Assembly: GCA_013397865.1 (NCBI GenBank)
Contig: VZTI01003366.1
Span: 2,119,883 to 2,183,882, forward strand
Direction: 5' to 3'
Length of the DNA stretch: 64,000 nt
Origin: Struthidea cinerea
Taxonomy: Eukaryota > Chordata > Aves > Passeriformes > Corcoracidae
The position numbers were made by a program, and so were the translations under genes. A model generated the notes under the pieces. The model did no database searches. It saw nothing but the letters and a program-made list of their open reading frames with translations, and was not told the origin of the DNA. Positions 49,288-60,700 of this stretch are shown one piece after another (the stretch's first letter is position 1; each line of letters opens with the position of its first letter).

Positions 49288-49341
49288 AATACTGGAAAGT
49301 GCTGCAGTTTTTATTATCTGCAGCACTTTTCCAAATGTATT
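49288..49341 (+). other. Hairpin with AAAGTGC-containing arm
   Basis: GGAAAGTGCTGCAG (49294-49307) pairs with CTGCAGCACTTTTCC (49318-49332) over 14 pairs, leaving one bulged T and a 10-base loop. AATAC (49288-49292) can pair with GTATT (49337-49341) after a small internal loop, giving about 19 pairs in 54 bases. The 5' arm contains AAAGTGC, the seed of the miR-17/20/93 family, but the rest differs from those microRNAs. The stem is short for a microRNA precursor, so this is a candidate only. Confidence 0.35.
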
Positions 49342-51589
49342 GTAGGGGGTTCAGTTGGGTTTTTTTAACTTGCAGTGAAACATAGAAAGGGTTACTTTGG
49401 AAATAATGTTTTACTCTTTCTGATTCTGCAGTGCAGTATCAGCCCTGACTGAGAGCCATCATCTGTATTATCACCTGCTTGTCAGATGTGTCAGTCAGTC
49501 TGCAAGACACAATGGTTTTTCTGAAAACTAAATTTCTGATTCTGCACCTACTTGCAGAAGAGATAATTGTGCTCTGTTAGGAGCTATTAATGGCATTTAC
49601 TGATCGTGTGCTTGACCTTTCTAAAAGTTTGATCAAAGAATGAAATGCAGTTACCCTTGAGGCCACACATACCAATACCGAGGTGTCTTCTCTCAGACTG
49701 GAGCACTGTCCATTCATTAAACTCTCTTGTGAACGAGTGCGTCTGTACAGGACATCCAGTGTAAACTACCAAGCTAACAATTGGCATTCTTCCTAAAATA
49801 GAGGGGGAAAAAACAGACACACATATTCAGGTATGGAAAGCAGCATAGAGCCACAGTATTTTGATCACTCAAGGAAGTTTGTGTTTGTTAGGAAACCTTG
49901 TCTATCTGGTTTTGTGTACAGTGTCATGCTGCCTGTGCAGCCAGGTGCTCAGTGCCTTTTGCAAACCTGTGAATTAACTAGTTTTATTCAGACATTTAAA
50001 AATAGAGCTAGAATATCATATTCTGACAAATCTTTGTATCTTATTCTTAGCCCTTCTTTTCTGGTATTTGTCCTCTGAAACTCCATTGATAGGATTTGTA
50101 CAAGTTTGGGTAGAAGCAAATAAGGAGCAGTAGAAATTGTTTCAAGTGTGTGCAAGTTTTCACTGAAGAGCTGGGATCTTAAATTAAAAATTATACATTG
50201 TGATGCACAAATTTCACATGTGTGATCTGTAACATCATTTCTCTCCCACGCACAGGAGTTTTTTCTGTTATTTTTTGGCATCTTTCTGTCCATTGCCTTT
50301 GAGCGATCAACACGTCTGATGTATATTCAAGCTGACGTCTTTTAAAAGGAAGTGCAATCTCTAATTGTGTTTTTATATGTGTGTGTACACACACAGGCAT
50401 ATATAAAAAAACTCCTCTTGTTTGTCTCTTTAGAAACCAAAAAATCTCTGCAAGAGAGTTTCTTTTAATGATACTACTGGTGTGCAACCAGAAGTGGACA
50501 ACTTTCTCAGGAATTGGTGCTAGGTGTTTAAATAAAGTAGAAATGTAGCATGAACCTGAGCTCCAAGGACAGGGTGTTTGATTTTAATGAGGCTTATTGA
50601 AATCTGGCCAAATGAGCATCTGTTCCTATTGTTTGTTCCATATTTTGTAAGCCAGTATCTTCAGGCAGATAATGGTGTTGGTGTTGGCTTCATCCTCAAT
50701 TAGAGAGGGACATAGTTAAAAGTTCCCTGGCATCTGGTGTGTCACTAGGATTCTTTTGTTGCTCCTGGGTGTGCAAACAAGTTTCTCTTCTGTTTTGTAC
50801 CCAGGAACACTTTCTGTGGTGACCTTCACAGTTTCTATTTGATGTGTGGTAAGGGATGCTCTGGTGTGTCTTCAGTCTTCTTGGCTGAGTCTTTGCTTGG
50901 ATGGATTATATACAGTCCTGTGTCCAAACAGGTCTTACCTTTTCACCCTTTCATTATGTGAGCTGTGTTAGGTCTGAGTTTTGCTGTTTGCTTTGAATCT
51001 GTTAGATCTTGCATTTCCCTGGATCCTGGAAATATCCTTTTGATTCCAAATACTCTTTTCTTTCCCAACAAGAGGTTGGTGTATAACTGATCTCAGAGTT
51101 CTAGAGTCAATACCCATTTCCTTCATTCATTAGATAGGTCTTACTGTTTATTAACTCCTGCAGTCAGTTCCAGTTCATCCATATCTCCTGTACAATGGAG
51201 TGTTCTCAGTTTCATTTTGCTCATTGAATTCTTTCCTACTTGTGCCAGAGATAGGCGCCCTATGGCATCCCTGCCAGAGACAGCACTGATGAGACACCTT
51301 CAAAATGGCCTGCAGCATCCCCAGGTTTCTACTTAATTCTGAACTCAGCAGCACCAGCTGGGAGAGGTTCTCTGCCTCTACCTTGATCTAAGTAAACTTG
51401 GAAGAAGAAAAATACAGTCATGCATACCACCCTTGAAAAATCAGACTTCTGTTTCAGGCCGCTGCTTGCTACTCACATGTGATAACTGGTCTTGCTTTTT
51501 AAGGTCCTGGCAAACTAAGGGACTTCTCAGGGTCTTTTAAGTATTTTCTGTCCTTCAGGGAATCTTTGCTGTTCTTCATACTTCTAAAT

Positions 51590-51690
51590 GTGCAGTGGTT
51601 AATGTATTGAACTGGGAATCTAGAAAGGGTTTATACCATTTATTTTAAGCTTGTTTTTTTTCACTCTGTGACCATGATGGCTTTTCTTTC
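51590..51690 (+). mobile_element. MIR-like SINE relic
   Basis: GTGCAGTGGTTAATGTATTG followed by AACTGGGAATCTAGAAAGGG and then TCACTCTGTGACCATGATGG keeps the order of the MIR/CORE-SINE head and body (cagtggttaagagc... tggagtcagaaagacctggg... tcactgtgtgacc). It is diverged but in order, so a relic is likely. Confidence 0.5.
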
Positions 51691-51729
51691 TTCTCTTCAA
51701 AAAGGGAACTGAATAATACTCTTGCAACA

Positions 51730-51782
51730 ATGTTGTGAAATTTTTGTTGTGAATTTTTGTTGTGAGTTTTTTGTTGTGAAAC
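51730..51782. repeat. Four-copy minisatellite, 13-15 bp unit
   Basis: TGTTGTGA followed by A/G and a T-run is repeated four times with small length changes (starts near 51731, 51745, 51758 and 51772). It begins just after the SINE relic. It is a simple local expansion. Confidence 0.85.
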
Positions 51783-53939
51783 TGTGTAAGACTTCTTTGA
51801 CCCTTGGATGAAAAGCCCTGCTGAAGCATGTAGTGATATTCTGCCTGCTGGGCAAGCTGTGCGTAGTGTGCAGGGGGACAGAGCTCTTGAGCTGAATTCT
51901 GGAAACACAGAACAGGCCTTGGCACTTCCAGTATGCTATGTGAAATATCCTTTCAAAGATGCATCTTATTACTTAGCTATAGCTACATATTTTACACACA
52001 AGGGTTATTCAGCTAAAGCAAGGAGTGGTGGAAGTAGCCGGTAATTGAAATCTTCTTTCCTTTGTCAGTTCTTTCTGCATTGCTACTTTAAAATTTTTAG
52101 AACAAACATAGTCTGCACAATTATAACATTAAGTCTGGAATTTTTATATGAATTTAAAGGAAAAACCACGAGCACTCTTTAATAAAGAAGCATTTAGTGT
52201 TCCAGGCTGGATGTTCCAGTTGGCAGTAGGACAAATTGATCTGAAGAGTGTCCCTCTTGTACTCTCAAGTCCCTTTATGTCACAGATTGATGGCTCTTTT
52301 TTTCCAGAGTGTGTCTGCATTTACTTTGCATGAATAGCACAACCAGCTCAGAGTTCTGCTGTGATATACCACTGAGTCAGTATATCTTCAGATAATGCAT
52401 AGTTTTCTAGTGCTTTTGAAGCCTTTCCAGTCCTTGAGATTGAAATTAGAGCAATTTAATAATGAACTTATATTATTTGACTAGCAACATTCAGTTTCCT
52501 GATACTTATTCTACTGGTTTCATAAGAAAGTATGTTAGCTTAATTTTTAGTATTAAGCTTCTGTGTAATGGTGCAGAGGGGCTGTCAGTGGACATGCTTC
52601 CAGCCCCAAATCCCTCACTAAAGTGTCCTCTACTGTGTCTTGGACATACCTTTCTCTGGGAGGGGCAGCAGCTTTTGAGGTTGTTGCAAACTGGATAAAC
52701 ACTGCCTCAACCACTGGCTGATAGAGATGCAAGTGTGTCATTTTACCCTTCTGTTGGAGGTATTCTCTCTGTAATAAGAGGGTTGTGTGAATGGCAGGCA
52801 TTGCAGGGACATTGCTGGGAGTACTTAACATGCAAAAGGTGCTTTGAAAGTGAATTCTCAGACAGCAAAAGTAGAAAATGGCATTGGAGGTTTGTCTAAA
52901 AGCTTTGACCTAATGATGATCTTCCTTGCGCAAATATGACTACTTTTATCTTAATTGCTAGTTTGTCTATCTTTTTTAGGTCAAGACAATCTTTATGCTG
53001 TAGCTTCATCTCGGTCTAATAACCTCTTTGCAAATGACGGAGAAAGAAATGTGATATTCCTGCTCCCCCCACTCCACCCCACCATACACATTCTCCAGAT
53101 TTTGATAGACTTGTTTTATTTATTTCCAAAATTATATCCGCAGGAAACAAGCTGTTTAAATTCAGATTATGCTGAAGCAAAATGGTCCTGGTATGAGAAG
53201 CAACGTGCTGTTTTATGAGCGCAGAGTCCCTTTTCTCATAACTGATTGATAGTAAATATTTTCCTGAAGAATTATTGCCAACCATGAACAGTGCAACTGT
53301 TTCACTTTTTTTTTTTCTGTGCTACTTGCTGTACCAGCCATTGTCTGTAATTAAGATCTACAATTCACAATGCAGACGTTTGCACTTCCTCTGGGTCTGA
53401 GCTATTTATAAGGCATTTCAGCTGTTCAGAGTTTCTTTTGAGTGTTAAACTATGTGTAAACAGGCTTCTTTAGTCTTCAGTTACGCAAACATTGTGGAGT
53501 GGTTGTCATTTCTGCTTCTCTTACCACCCAAAATGACTTTGTATGTCAATGAAACCACAAATTAAAAAAGAATTACACTTGGGGTTTTTTTAAATGCAAC
53601 AGAGACTTTGAAGAAATAGCAATATAAAAACTAACGCATACATTGCTTTGTAGCTGAGGGTCTTTTAAGTGTATTCTGGAGATCAGTTCTCCAAGCTCTG
53701 CAGTAAGGATGATCAGGGAAGGGATAGGCAAAATCTTGATATGAAGAATCATTTTCTGGTCAATTCAATAGAGATGTTTCTACTTTTTGGACTCCATGGT
53801 TTGGAATCTTGATAAAGCAAATTGTGTTACGTTTCCGATTGAGTTCAGTAAATACTGGAAGGTCCCCTCACAGATATTAGAAACTCCATCTCAAGTTTGA
53901 GTGGTTTCAAGGAAGAGTTTTCTTGTGGTGATGACAGTC

Positions 53940-54120
53940 AAGCTGGAGCAGGTTGGTTCTGGAGGCTCTCCAGCCTCCATCCTTGGAGGTTTTCAAGACC
54001 AGGCTGAATGAAGCCCTCAGCTACCTGATCTGACCTCATAATGCACCCTTCTTTCAGCAGGAGGCTAAGCTGAAGAACTCCAGAGGTCTCTTCTAAATTG
54101 AACCATCCTGGGATCCTCTC
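53940..54120 (+). mobile_element. CR1 LINE 3' end fragment
   Basis: CTCTCCAGCCTCCATCCTTG, GAGGTTTTCAAGACCAGGCT, GAATGAAGCCCTCAGCTACC, TTTCAGCAGGAGGCTAAGCT and GAACTCCAGAGGTCTCTTCT form the conserved 3' untranslated region of avian CR1. Known copies read '...tccttggaggttttcaagacc... cagggggttggact... ctccagaggtcccttcca...'. The terminal octamer repeat (ATTCTATG-like) is reduced to CCATCCTGGGATCCTC. This is a truncated, noncoding dead copy in sense orientation with BTRC, as expected from CR1 5' truncation. Confidence 0.85.
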
Positions 54121-54789
54121 GGTGTACAGGCAGTGAAGATGTAATAGAAATCCTTTAAGATCTAGAACTTGACCTGGCATCCTTAGTCAAAATTCCCCTG
54201 TGCCTGTTTTATGTGTAGTACCACATGCTGTAGTTCCTTGCTGTGTGTTTGCTGGTTTGGTGATGGATGCTCTGCATAAAGAATTGCAGCCTTGAGGTCT
54301 TCGTTCAAGATCTGTCACATTAAGCTTGTAAGGAGTGTTTACCAGGATAAGTGTTACAAACAAACTGGACTTACATTTACAAAGTACTTTAGGATCCTTT
54401 GTGTTGGAAATGTGAAACAGTTTGGAATCCGAGTCATCAGTGGCTTTAGTGATAAATGGTGGCAAACCTGAAGAGAAACATTGCTTTTTAAGTAGTCACC
54501 TGCAGTCACAGCACCCTCAGATGGTATGGAATACATGACATTAGCTAGATGTATTTTTAGTATTTTTCAAGTACAAGAAGTAAAAAAGTTGTTTGAAAAT
54601 ACATCCAATTCTTGTGCTAATGCTCGTGGTATGAAATGCTACTGTAGTAGCAGTTTCCTAGTGGAGCCCACTGCAGGGAAGCCACTGGTGTGGCCAAGTA
54701 CCACATTTCAGAAGGCAGAGCGAGTTCTGAGTTCAGTCTAGCAAGAGAGCACCCAAAAATGAGGCTGTTTCTGTAGCCTGACGGGGGTT

Positions 54790-55400
54790 AACGTGGGGTG
54801 GGCTCCAGCATCTTTGCTGTTGGGAGCGGGCAGGGGAGGGGAGGTAGCGCGGAGCGGGTTCATCGTGAGGCGCGCACTGCAGCACTGCCCACTGGTGCAT
54901 GCCGGATCACCCGCACGCAGAGATCACATGGCTCCTCCAAAAGTCAAACGATCAATTCGCCTCGTTTTGGCTCTGTACTTAATGCACAAACAGTGCGATC
55001 TGCAGGGCTGTAATTGCATTGTTAGGGCCAAGGAACAAGCCTGTGCCTTTTCAGCAGACAGCTGGCAGGGAAAGAGGCATGTTGTTAGGAAAGAGAGAGG
55101 CAAGGCAAATAAAATTACTGCTAACGCTCAGAGATCGGCAGGAGTCCTACTTGCCTAATCTTACCGGTGGGAGCAAGCGGCTGTTGTAATCCAATTATAG
55201 CAGCATAAGCAATTTGTTAGACACTCCGCATAATGTAACAATTTCCCAATAAACTCTGACTTGTAATAACGTCGGCAAGAGCCCACATAAATCTGCCCGA
55301 ATGGTGGGGGCTGGAGTGTTCGGCTGGGGGCTTGTAATTTGTGCCATCAGCACGTTTTGTGGAGTGTGGTGTGGTGCAGTCTTTCAGTGCAGGAATTTTA
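54790..55400. promoter_or_regulatory. Candidate conserved enhancer block
   Basis: A GC-rich left part (54790-54920, with GCGCGGAGCGGG and GAGGCGCGCACTGC) grades into non-repetitive sequence. This includes AACGATCAATTCGCCTCG, GGGCTGTAATTGCATTG, TTGTAATCCAATTATAGC, GCATAAGCAATTTGTTAG, TGTAACAATTTCCCAATAAAC and TAATAACGTCGGCAAG. Many CpGs survive in AT-rich context and homeodomain, SOX and forkhead cores are dense, all suggestive of constraint. Open frames across it have no recognisable protein. Confidence 0.48.
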
Positions 55401-56157
55401 AGGGGAAAAGCATGGCACGCCCCTCCAAGAGAACACCATTAGCAAGGGTCAAAAGAGATACCAAACAAAGCTAGGAGGTGGCTTTTCTAGGAGGGAGGAA
55501 AAATCAACCCCCAAACGCAAGGCTCTAGCTGATGAGGATTTAAAAATATTAAAAAGCAGTAATGAAAATTGTAGCATTTTAAATTACATCAGGGGGAGGA
55601 GGGGGAACTAGAATTACATCTGGTTTGGAGGGGGTGGGAGGAGAATACCCTTCTTTATATTTAAGCTGTTTAAATATTAAAAAAGAAGCTCAAGTCTTGA
55701 AAGGGATGCTCTGTGCTTACAAGACAGAGAAACCACAGATCCTGTCCCAAGCAATTCATAATCTACAAAGGAAAAAATTAAACCTTTTCTGCTATCCAGT
55801 TACTCTCCCGTTGTCTTTCTTGCAGCTCCTGGCTGGCTTCATGCATATTGGCACAGCATCTTGATGATGTGTCTGAGAGATAAAACGTAGGTCTAGAACC
55901 ATTCACTTTGAGCATACCCCAGTGAATTTAACTTTTTTGGCACAATGATGAATGTCCCCTCTGGTTCATGCAGATCTACACAAAGAACTAATCTAATTTA
56001 GGTATTATTTAAAAGTAAAATCAGTCCGCTGTGCTCTGCCTGTCACTCTTGGAGTACATTGCCAGTTAGAGCATCATAGACACCAGTTCAAGGTTTATGT
56101 TTAGCAAGATTTAAAGTATCATATTTCTGTTAATCCCATTATTTAGCATTTCCCTTT

Positions 56158-56196
56158 GCAGATAGGCTTGCAGATAGGATGCAGATAGGCAGCAGG
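56158..56196. repeat. GCAGATAGG triplication
   Basis: GCAGATAGG occurs three times within about 35 bases, spaced 12 and 11 bases apart. Each copy contains a GATA core (AGATAG). It is probably a small slippage product. Confidence 0.75.
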
Positions 56197-56959
56197 CAAG
56201 ATAATGTAGGTCCCTTTATATATAGCACAGAGACAGTCAGAGGTCCAGGATTTTCAACATTTTCTTAACACTGCTGTGGTGTAAAAGTGTCTGACTTCAT
56301 ACTGCTAACGATACTTTATTAATTTCTTAGCTCTGGGATCCTGTGAGGCTTCAGTGTGGAGTGACATTTCTGATCCTGTTCCCAAGTTGTGGCAGCACAA
56401 TGCCTTTACATAGGGGAAAAAGTAGTTCCCAGCCATACAAAACAGTTTCCCTTATTTGGACCTTCTGCTCTCAGTCCCTGTGTTTTGATGCTGGGCTAGG
56501 CAGGTTCCTTTGCATAGCCAAAAAAAACCCCAACAGAAAACCAAACCCCAAACTAAATCACTGACCTTGTACATACAGCTCATACAATTATGCCTGTACC
56601 GTGTCTCCCTTAATGGTAGTACTGTATTTTATGTGATTTTGGGGTGTATTTACATATTCACCTGTCATACTAGTCCTGAGATGATTTTTATTTAAACTGT
56701 AAAAAGTAGCTGAGACGTGCATGCAGGCTGCCGTGCGGATAATGCTGCATATTTTGCCCTTCTTTATGTGGAAGTCAAGCTTCCATTGTTCTTAATCTTT
56801 GTTGTCTGCCAGCGTTTCAAAATAACAGGCTGAGACAGCAAGTATTTCCAAAAGTATCCTAATAAATATTTTCTTGCTACATAGGTGCACCCAAAAAAGT
56901 GTGTTTAAAGAGGACAGGTATTATCTTAGTTTACCGAAGCTGAATCAATAAACTGCAGT

Positions 56960-57480
56960 GCTTCTAATAAAGCCACTCAGTGTCTGGGTTTAACTAATGG
57001 CTGATTTTCACGGCTTTGACAGTGAGCTGTGTGCGTTATTTTCTCCTGATATTGTAAAAATAATGAGAGCAAATTAGAACAATCAGTTTACCCCGATAGC
57101 TGCTGATTGGAGGTGATGGGCAATATGGCAGCGGGTAATCCATCTTCGGGCTCCTGTCACATTAACTTCAGCAGTGTGGAAAAGATCAGGCGGAGCGAGT
57201 GGGAATCCTGCCCAATCAGAAAGCCGAAATTAATGAGAAGAGCATTGTTCTGTGATCAACCTTTTAATTAGCAAGAGTGGAGATGGAGGGAGTGATGAAG
57301 CTGGCAGCACAGCTGCACAATGCTGGGCATGTTTTCGGTGAGGGGGAGGAAAAACATGGGTTTTAAATTACCCCTTCTGTGCTCCCTGTACACCGGCAGT
57401 GTGTCTTCATTCTAACCCCCTTAAAAGATCTTAATAAACAGCCACATCCAGGTTAATATTGCAAACGTGGCTGTTACTAA
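56960..57480. promoter_or_regulatory. Candidate conserved enhancer block
   Basis: Visible words include GAACAATCAGTTTACCCCG, GATAGCTGCTGATTGG, GGCAGCGGGTAATCCATC (bicoid-class TAATCC), AAGCCGAAATTAATGAG, TGTGATCAACCTTTTAATTAGC and GTTAATATTGCAAACGTGG. There is no repeat and no long frame, and retained CpGs are frequent. It looks like a deeply constrained noncoding element with homeodomain and SOX sites; this is a judgement by texture, not alignment. Confidence 0.5.
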
Positions 57481-57549
57481 TGAGTAGTTTTGAAGTAGGT
57501 CGTTTCGGGGGTCATTTAGGAAAATGTTGATCCCTGTTTACAAAAAAAG

Positions 57550-57565
57550 GAGAGAGAGAGAGAGA
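57550..57565. repeat. (GA)8 microsatellite
   Basis: A 16-base uninterrupted GA run follows CAAAAAAAG. Confidence 0.9.
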
Positions 57566-57670
57566 TAGGGTTTGGTGTTAAAGTTTCACTGCATCGAGGA
57601 AAGAAGAGGAGGGAGATGGATAAAATTAGAGTAAGGGACTGCCTGTTTTAATACTCCTCTCCTTATTTAG

Positions 57671-57723
57671 TATATGTTTGAAATAAGATTCCTCAGCATA
57701 TATTTGAAACGAGACTCCTCAGT
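57671..57723. repeat. Imperfect 26-bp tandem duplication
   Basis: TATGTTTGAAATAAGATTCC and TATTTGAAACGAGACTCC, each followed by TCAG, are adjacent copies with a 26-base period and a few substitutions, so the duplication is old. Confidence 0.8.
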
Positions 57724-60700
57724 TAAAAATACTATGTGTGCCATGTGGCTTCCAGCAGCAAAAAAAGAGGAGAGATCAAATACTGGGTTGATTTCCTAAT
57801 GCTCCTTTTCGTTGTTTTTTTTTTTTCTAATGTGTTTTTTTGCCCCAGTATTTTTTGGTTTATTCACTTAACAACAAGAAATTATAATTAAAAATATTTG
57901 ACTGCTGTAATTGATAAGATAGACTTGGGTTTTTTTCATAGTGGTTTGAGAAAATCGCAGTTTTCTCAAGGACATTCTAAAAACAGACACTGGAATTAAT
58001 GGCTGTCAGTTCTGAATACCAGTCTTAGGAAAATCTTTATTTTTGTAAAGGGAAAAAAGTAATGGTGGGGGGGAAGTGGTATTACAGAGCAATTTCTGGG
58101 AAGGAAAATAAGAAATGTTAGAAAATAATATTTGCAGTGGGAGCTTAGCTACTTCTGATTGCCACGGTTCATGTTCTTCCTTCCTTGCTCTCTGTACTGT
58201 TGTTTTCAGGCAATTCTCTTCTCCTTCCCCTTAATTCCCATAGAAGTTGTAGCAGTAGAAGAGTGAGGCTCTGTCACTCCATGCACAGCGGCCGTGCTGC
58301 TTTCCTTTCATTTTTCTAATCAGGACACAGGCTCTCTTTACTTCTAGGTATTCCACTTTCTGATGCTGAAAAGCAAATAAGCTCTTGTCAATCTGCGAGA
58401 GAAGGCAAAAGGCAGCGCCCTGCACCCAGCAACATGTATGGGCTGTTTGTGTGAGTTGTGAGCTCACACCCACCGGCAACTTCGTGTTGCCTGCTTTAGG
58501 TAGGTAGCAGCATGCTGGGAAGGAAGGCTGCTCTGGGTGAGGTTGACTCCTTTGGGGCTTAGTTCCAGGCAGATCTCACCATCTTTGCTTACTGCAGTGT
58601 TTGGAACTTTCCTAGTTTGTAAGAGCGATGTAACCTCTTTCCTTCTCACCCCTCTTTAAAAAATGAGGGCTTTGTATGAGTTTGGTGGTGTCCACATAGT
58701 TTTTGTAGGCTGAAAGACAGTGCATCTCCAGAAAGAAGTTAACCTGGTAAATTGTAGATTTTCTATACTATCTAACCAATTGTATTTCTAATATAATTAT
58801 GAGTGGGGCTTGCGGTTCCGCCTGCAAAGGTTGTCTTAATATTTCCTTTGCAAGAAACAGTTTCCATTTTTTATAACTTTGTTGCTATTTAACCCTTTGA
58901 AGTAACATTTTATTTTAGCCTCCCACTCCCTGCAGCCTGAGGCAGAAATAAAATTTGGTGTGTGGGATGAACAGTATTCACTTAACAAACAGCTGTTCAA
59001 TATTTTATTTTATTCGTATTGCTTGTTCTGTGCCCCAGGCTGTATTTATTGCATGCGTTTTAAGTCCTGGTCAGAGTATGGAAATACAGACTTCCTCCTG
59101 GGGGTTTTCCCTCCACTTTCAGTGCTTCACAAACCTTAATTAATCCTTCCAGTGTTTCTTGGGGTGAGAGTTGGACCCACAGCATCCCTTTTTTGCAGAG
59201 AAGTTCAAAAGTTACTTTAACAACTGAAATCTAGGGAGGAAATAGTTTATTTATAGTAAGCAATGAGATCTCGCAGGAGGAATATTAGATTAGGAATTAT
59301 GACCCCAGATTTTGAGATAGCCTTTATCTTTGTCATATTTTGCTTTTCTGTCTCAGTTCTTTCATCTCTAAAAGGATAATGGTACTTAACATTTCTTTGT
59401 TTGACTTTTGGGAATCTGGAAACATGCTATCAGTTGAAGCATGTTTTGTATTTAAGCACTATTTTTGTCTATATACACCTAATGTTGATTTGGGCTCTGT
59501 TGTTGGGGCATCTTCTCTCTCCCCAGGACCATCTACATTTTTAAAAGGCTGTGTTAGACATGAATCTAAAGATGCACTTACCAATGGTTGCATTCAAATG
59601 GCAGTCAAATATGATCCTTGTGGGAGGCAAGAGTAAAGTCTAAGAGAAAGTGGACAGTTACTAAGCCAAACATTCTTCTTGTTGTGGCATAAAACACCAA
59701 AAGCTCTCAAAGCCTTTTGTTCTCCTTTAATAAAACTCAAGACCCAGTAAATTATTCCACAGCTGCTTAAATCTGTTTGTCAGTTTCCAAAGAGATTCCC
59801 CTGTGGGTGGAAACCAAGTGGTAAATTCTTGCCCCAAAGTAATCATACTGCAGGAGAGTAACTGGAAAGATGCATTGCATTGCAGAATCCACCTTAAGTA
59901 TGGAGCTTACCACCGTGACTCTGTAATGGGATGTCCCAACATGGGGTATAATATCATAAATACTGTAAATATGCCACTTGTGAATTAATAGGCAGCCTTG
60001 GGATTGTTAATGTTTACATATATGTTAAGATGAACATAGAGCCAATATTAATTTTTTTTTAACCTAATGCAATAATTTCATTCTAGCTCCTGGCTGGGTT
60101 TTGCAAGTTTATGTTTTTACCAGTGTTGAATTTCTTGGTTGGGTTGTTTGGTTTTTTTTTTTTTGATACTATTTTCAGTTAATTTGATTTAAAGCATTTC
60201 ATATATTTTTCACATTCCATTATCTGTATTCTGCATTGTCTCTGTGCAGATTTCCTGCCTCTCTCTTTTTCATCCCCACACTGGCTCTCTCTGTTTTGGG
60301 GCCTTTAGCTTGAGAGCTGCTTTGAGACTGGAGAACATTGTCTTCACAGCAAACTGGGGGCAAAGTTATTCTCTGAGGTGGTTTTCTTTACTTTTTTTTA
60401 TCTGATCTCTCTGATGTTTTTCTCTGCCATATTTCAGGATCACAAGAGCTGTGTGTAGAATGTTACTGCTTAGTGCCTTCTCTGTGAGGCTTAGTCAGCT
60501 TAGGGAGCTTGGACATAACTCTGCAACACCCTAGGTATCAGCTGCATAGTATCTCAGGAGAAAAGGGGTGTGTTAGCCACACTCTGACAGGAACCTGCAG
60601 AGAGCCAGGAGTAAAAGTTGTCCTATAGCTCTACTGACAGTGTTAACATCTGCTGCAACTGCAAGCTCATCTTTTCGCGTAGGTACGTGCTCGCTTTCTG

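Noticed and set aside
55800..55865. TTTCTTGCAG acceptor-like site followed by a short frame.
   Set aside because: The frame after it does not match any BTRC exon and stops within 15 codons.
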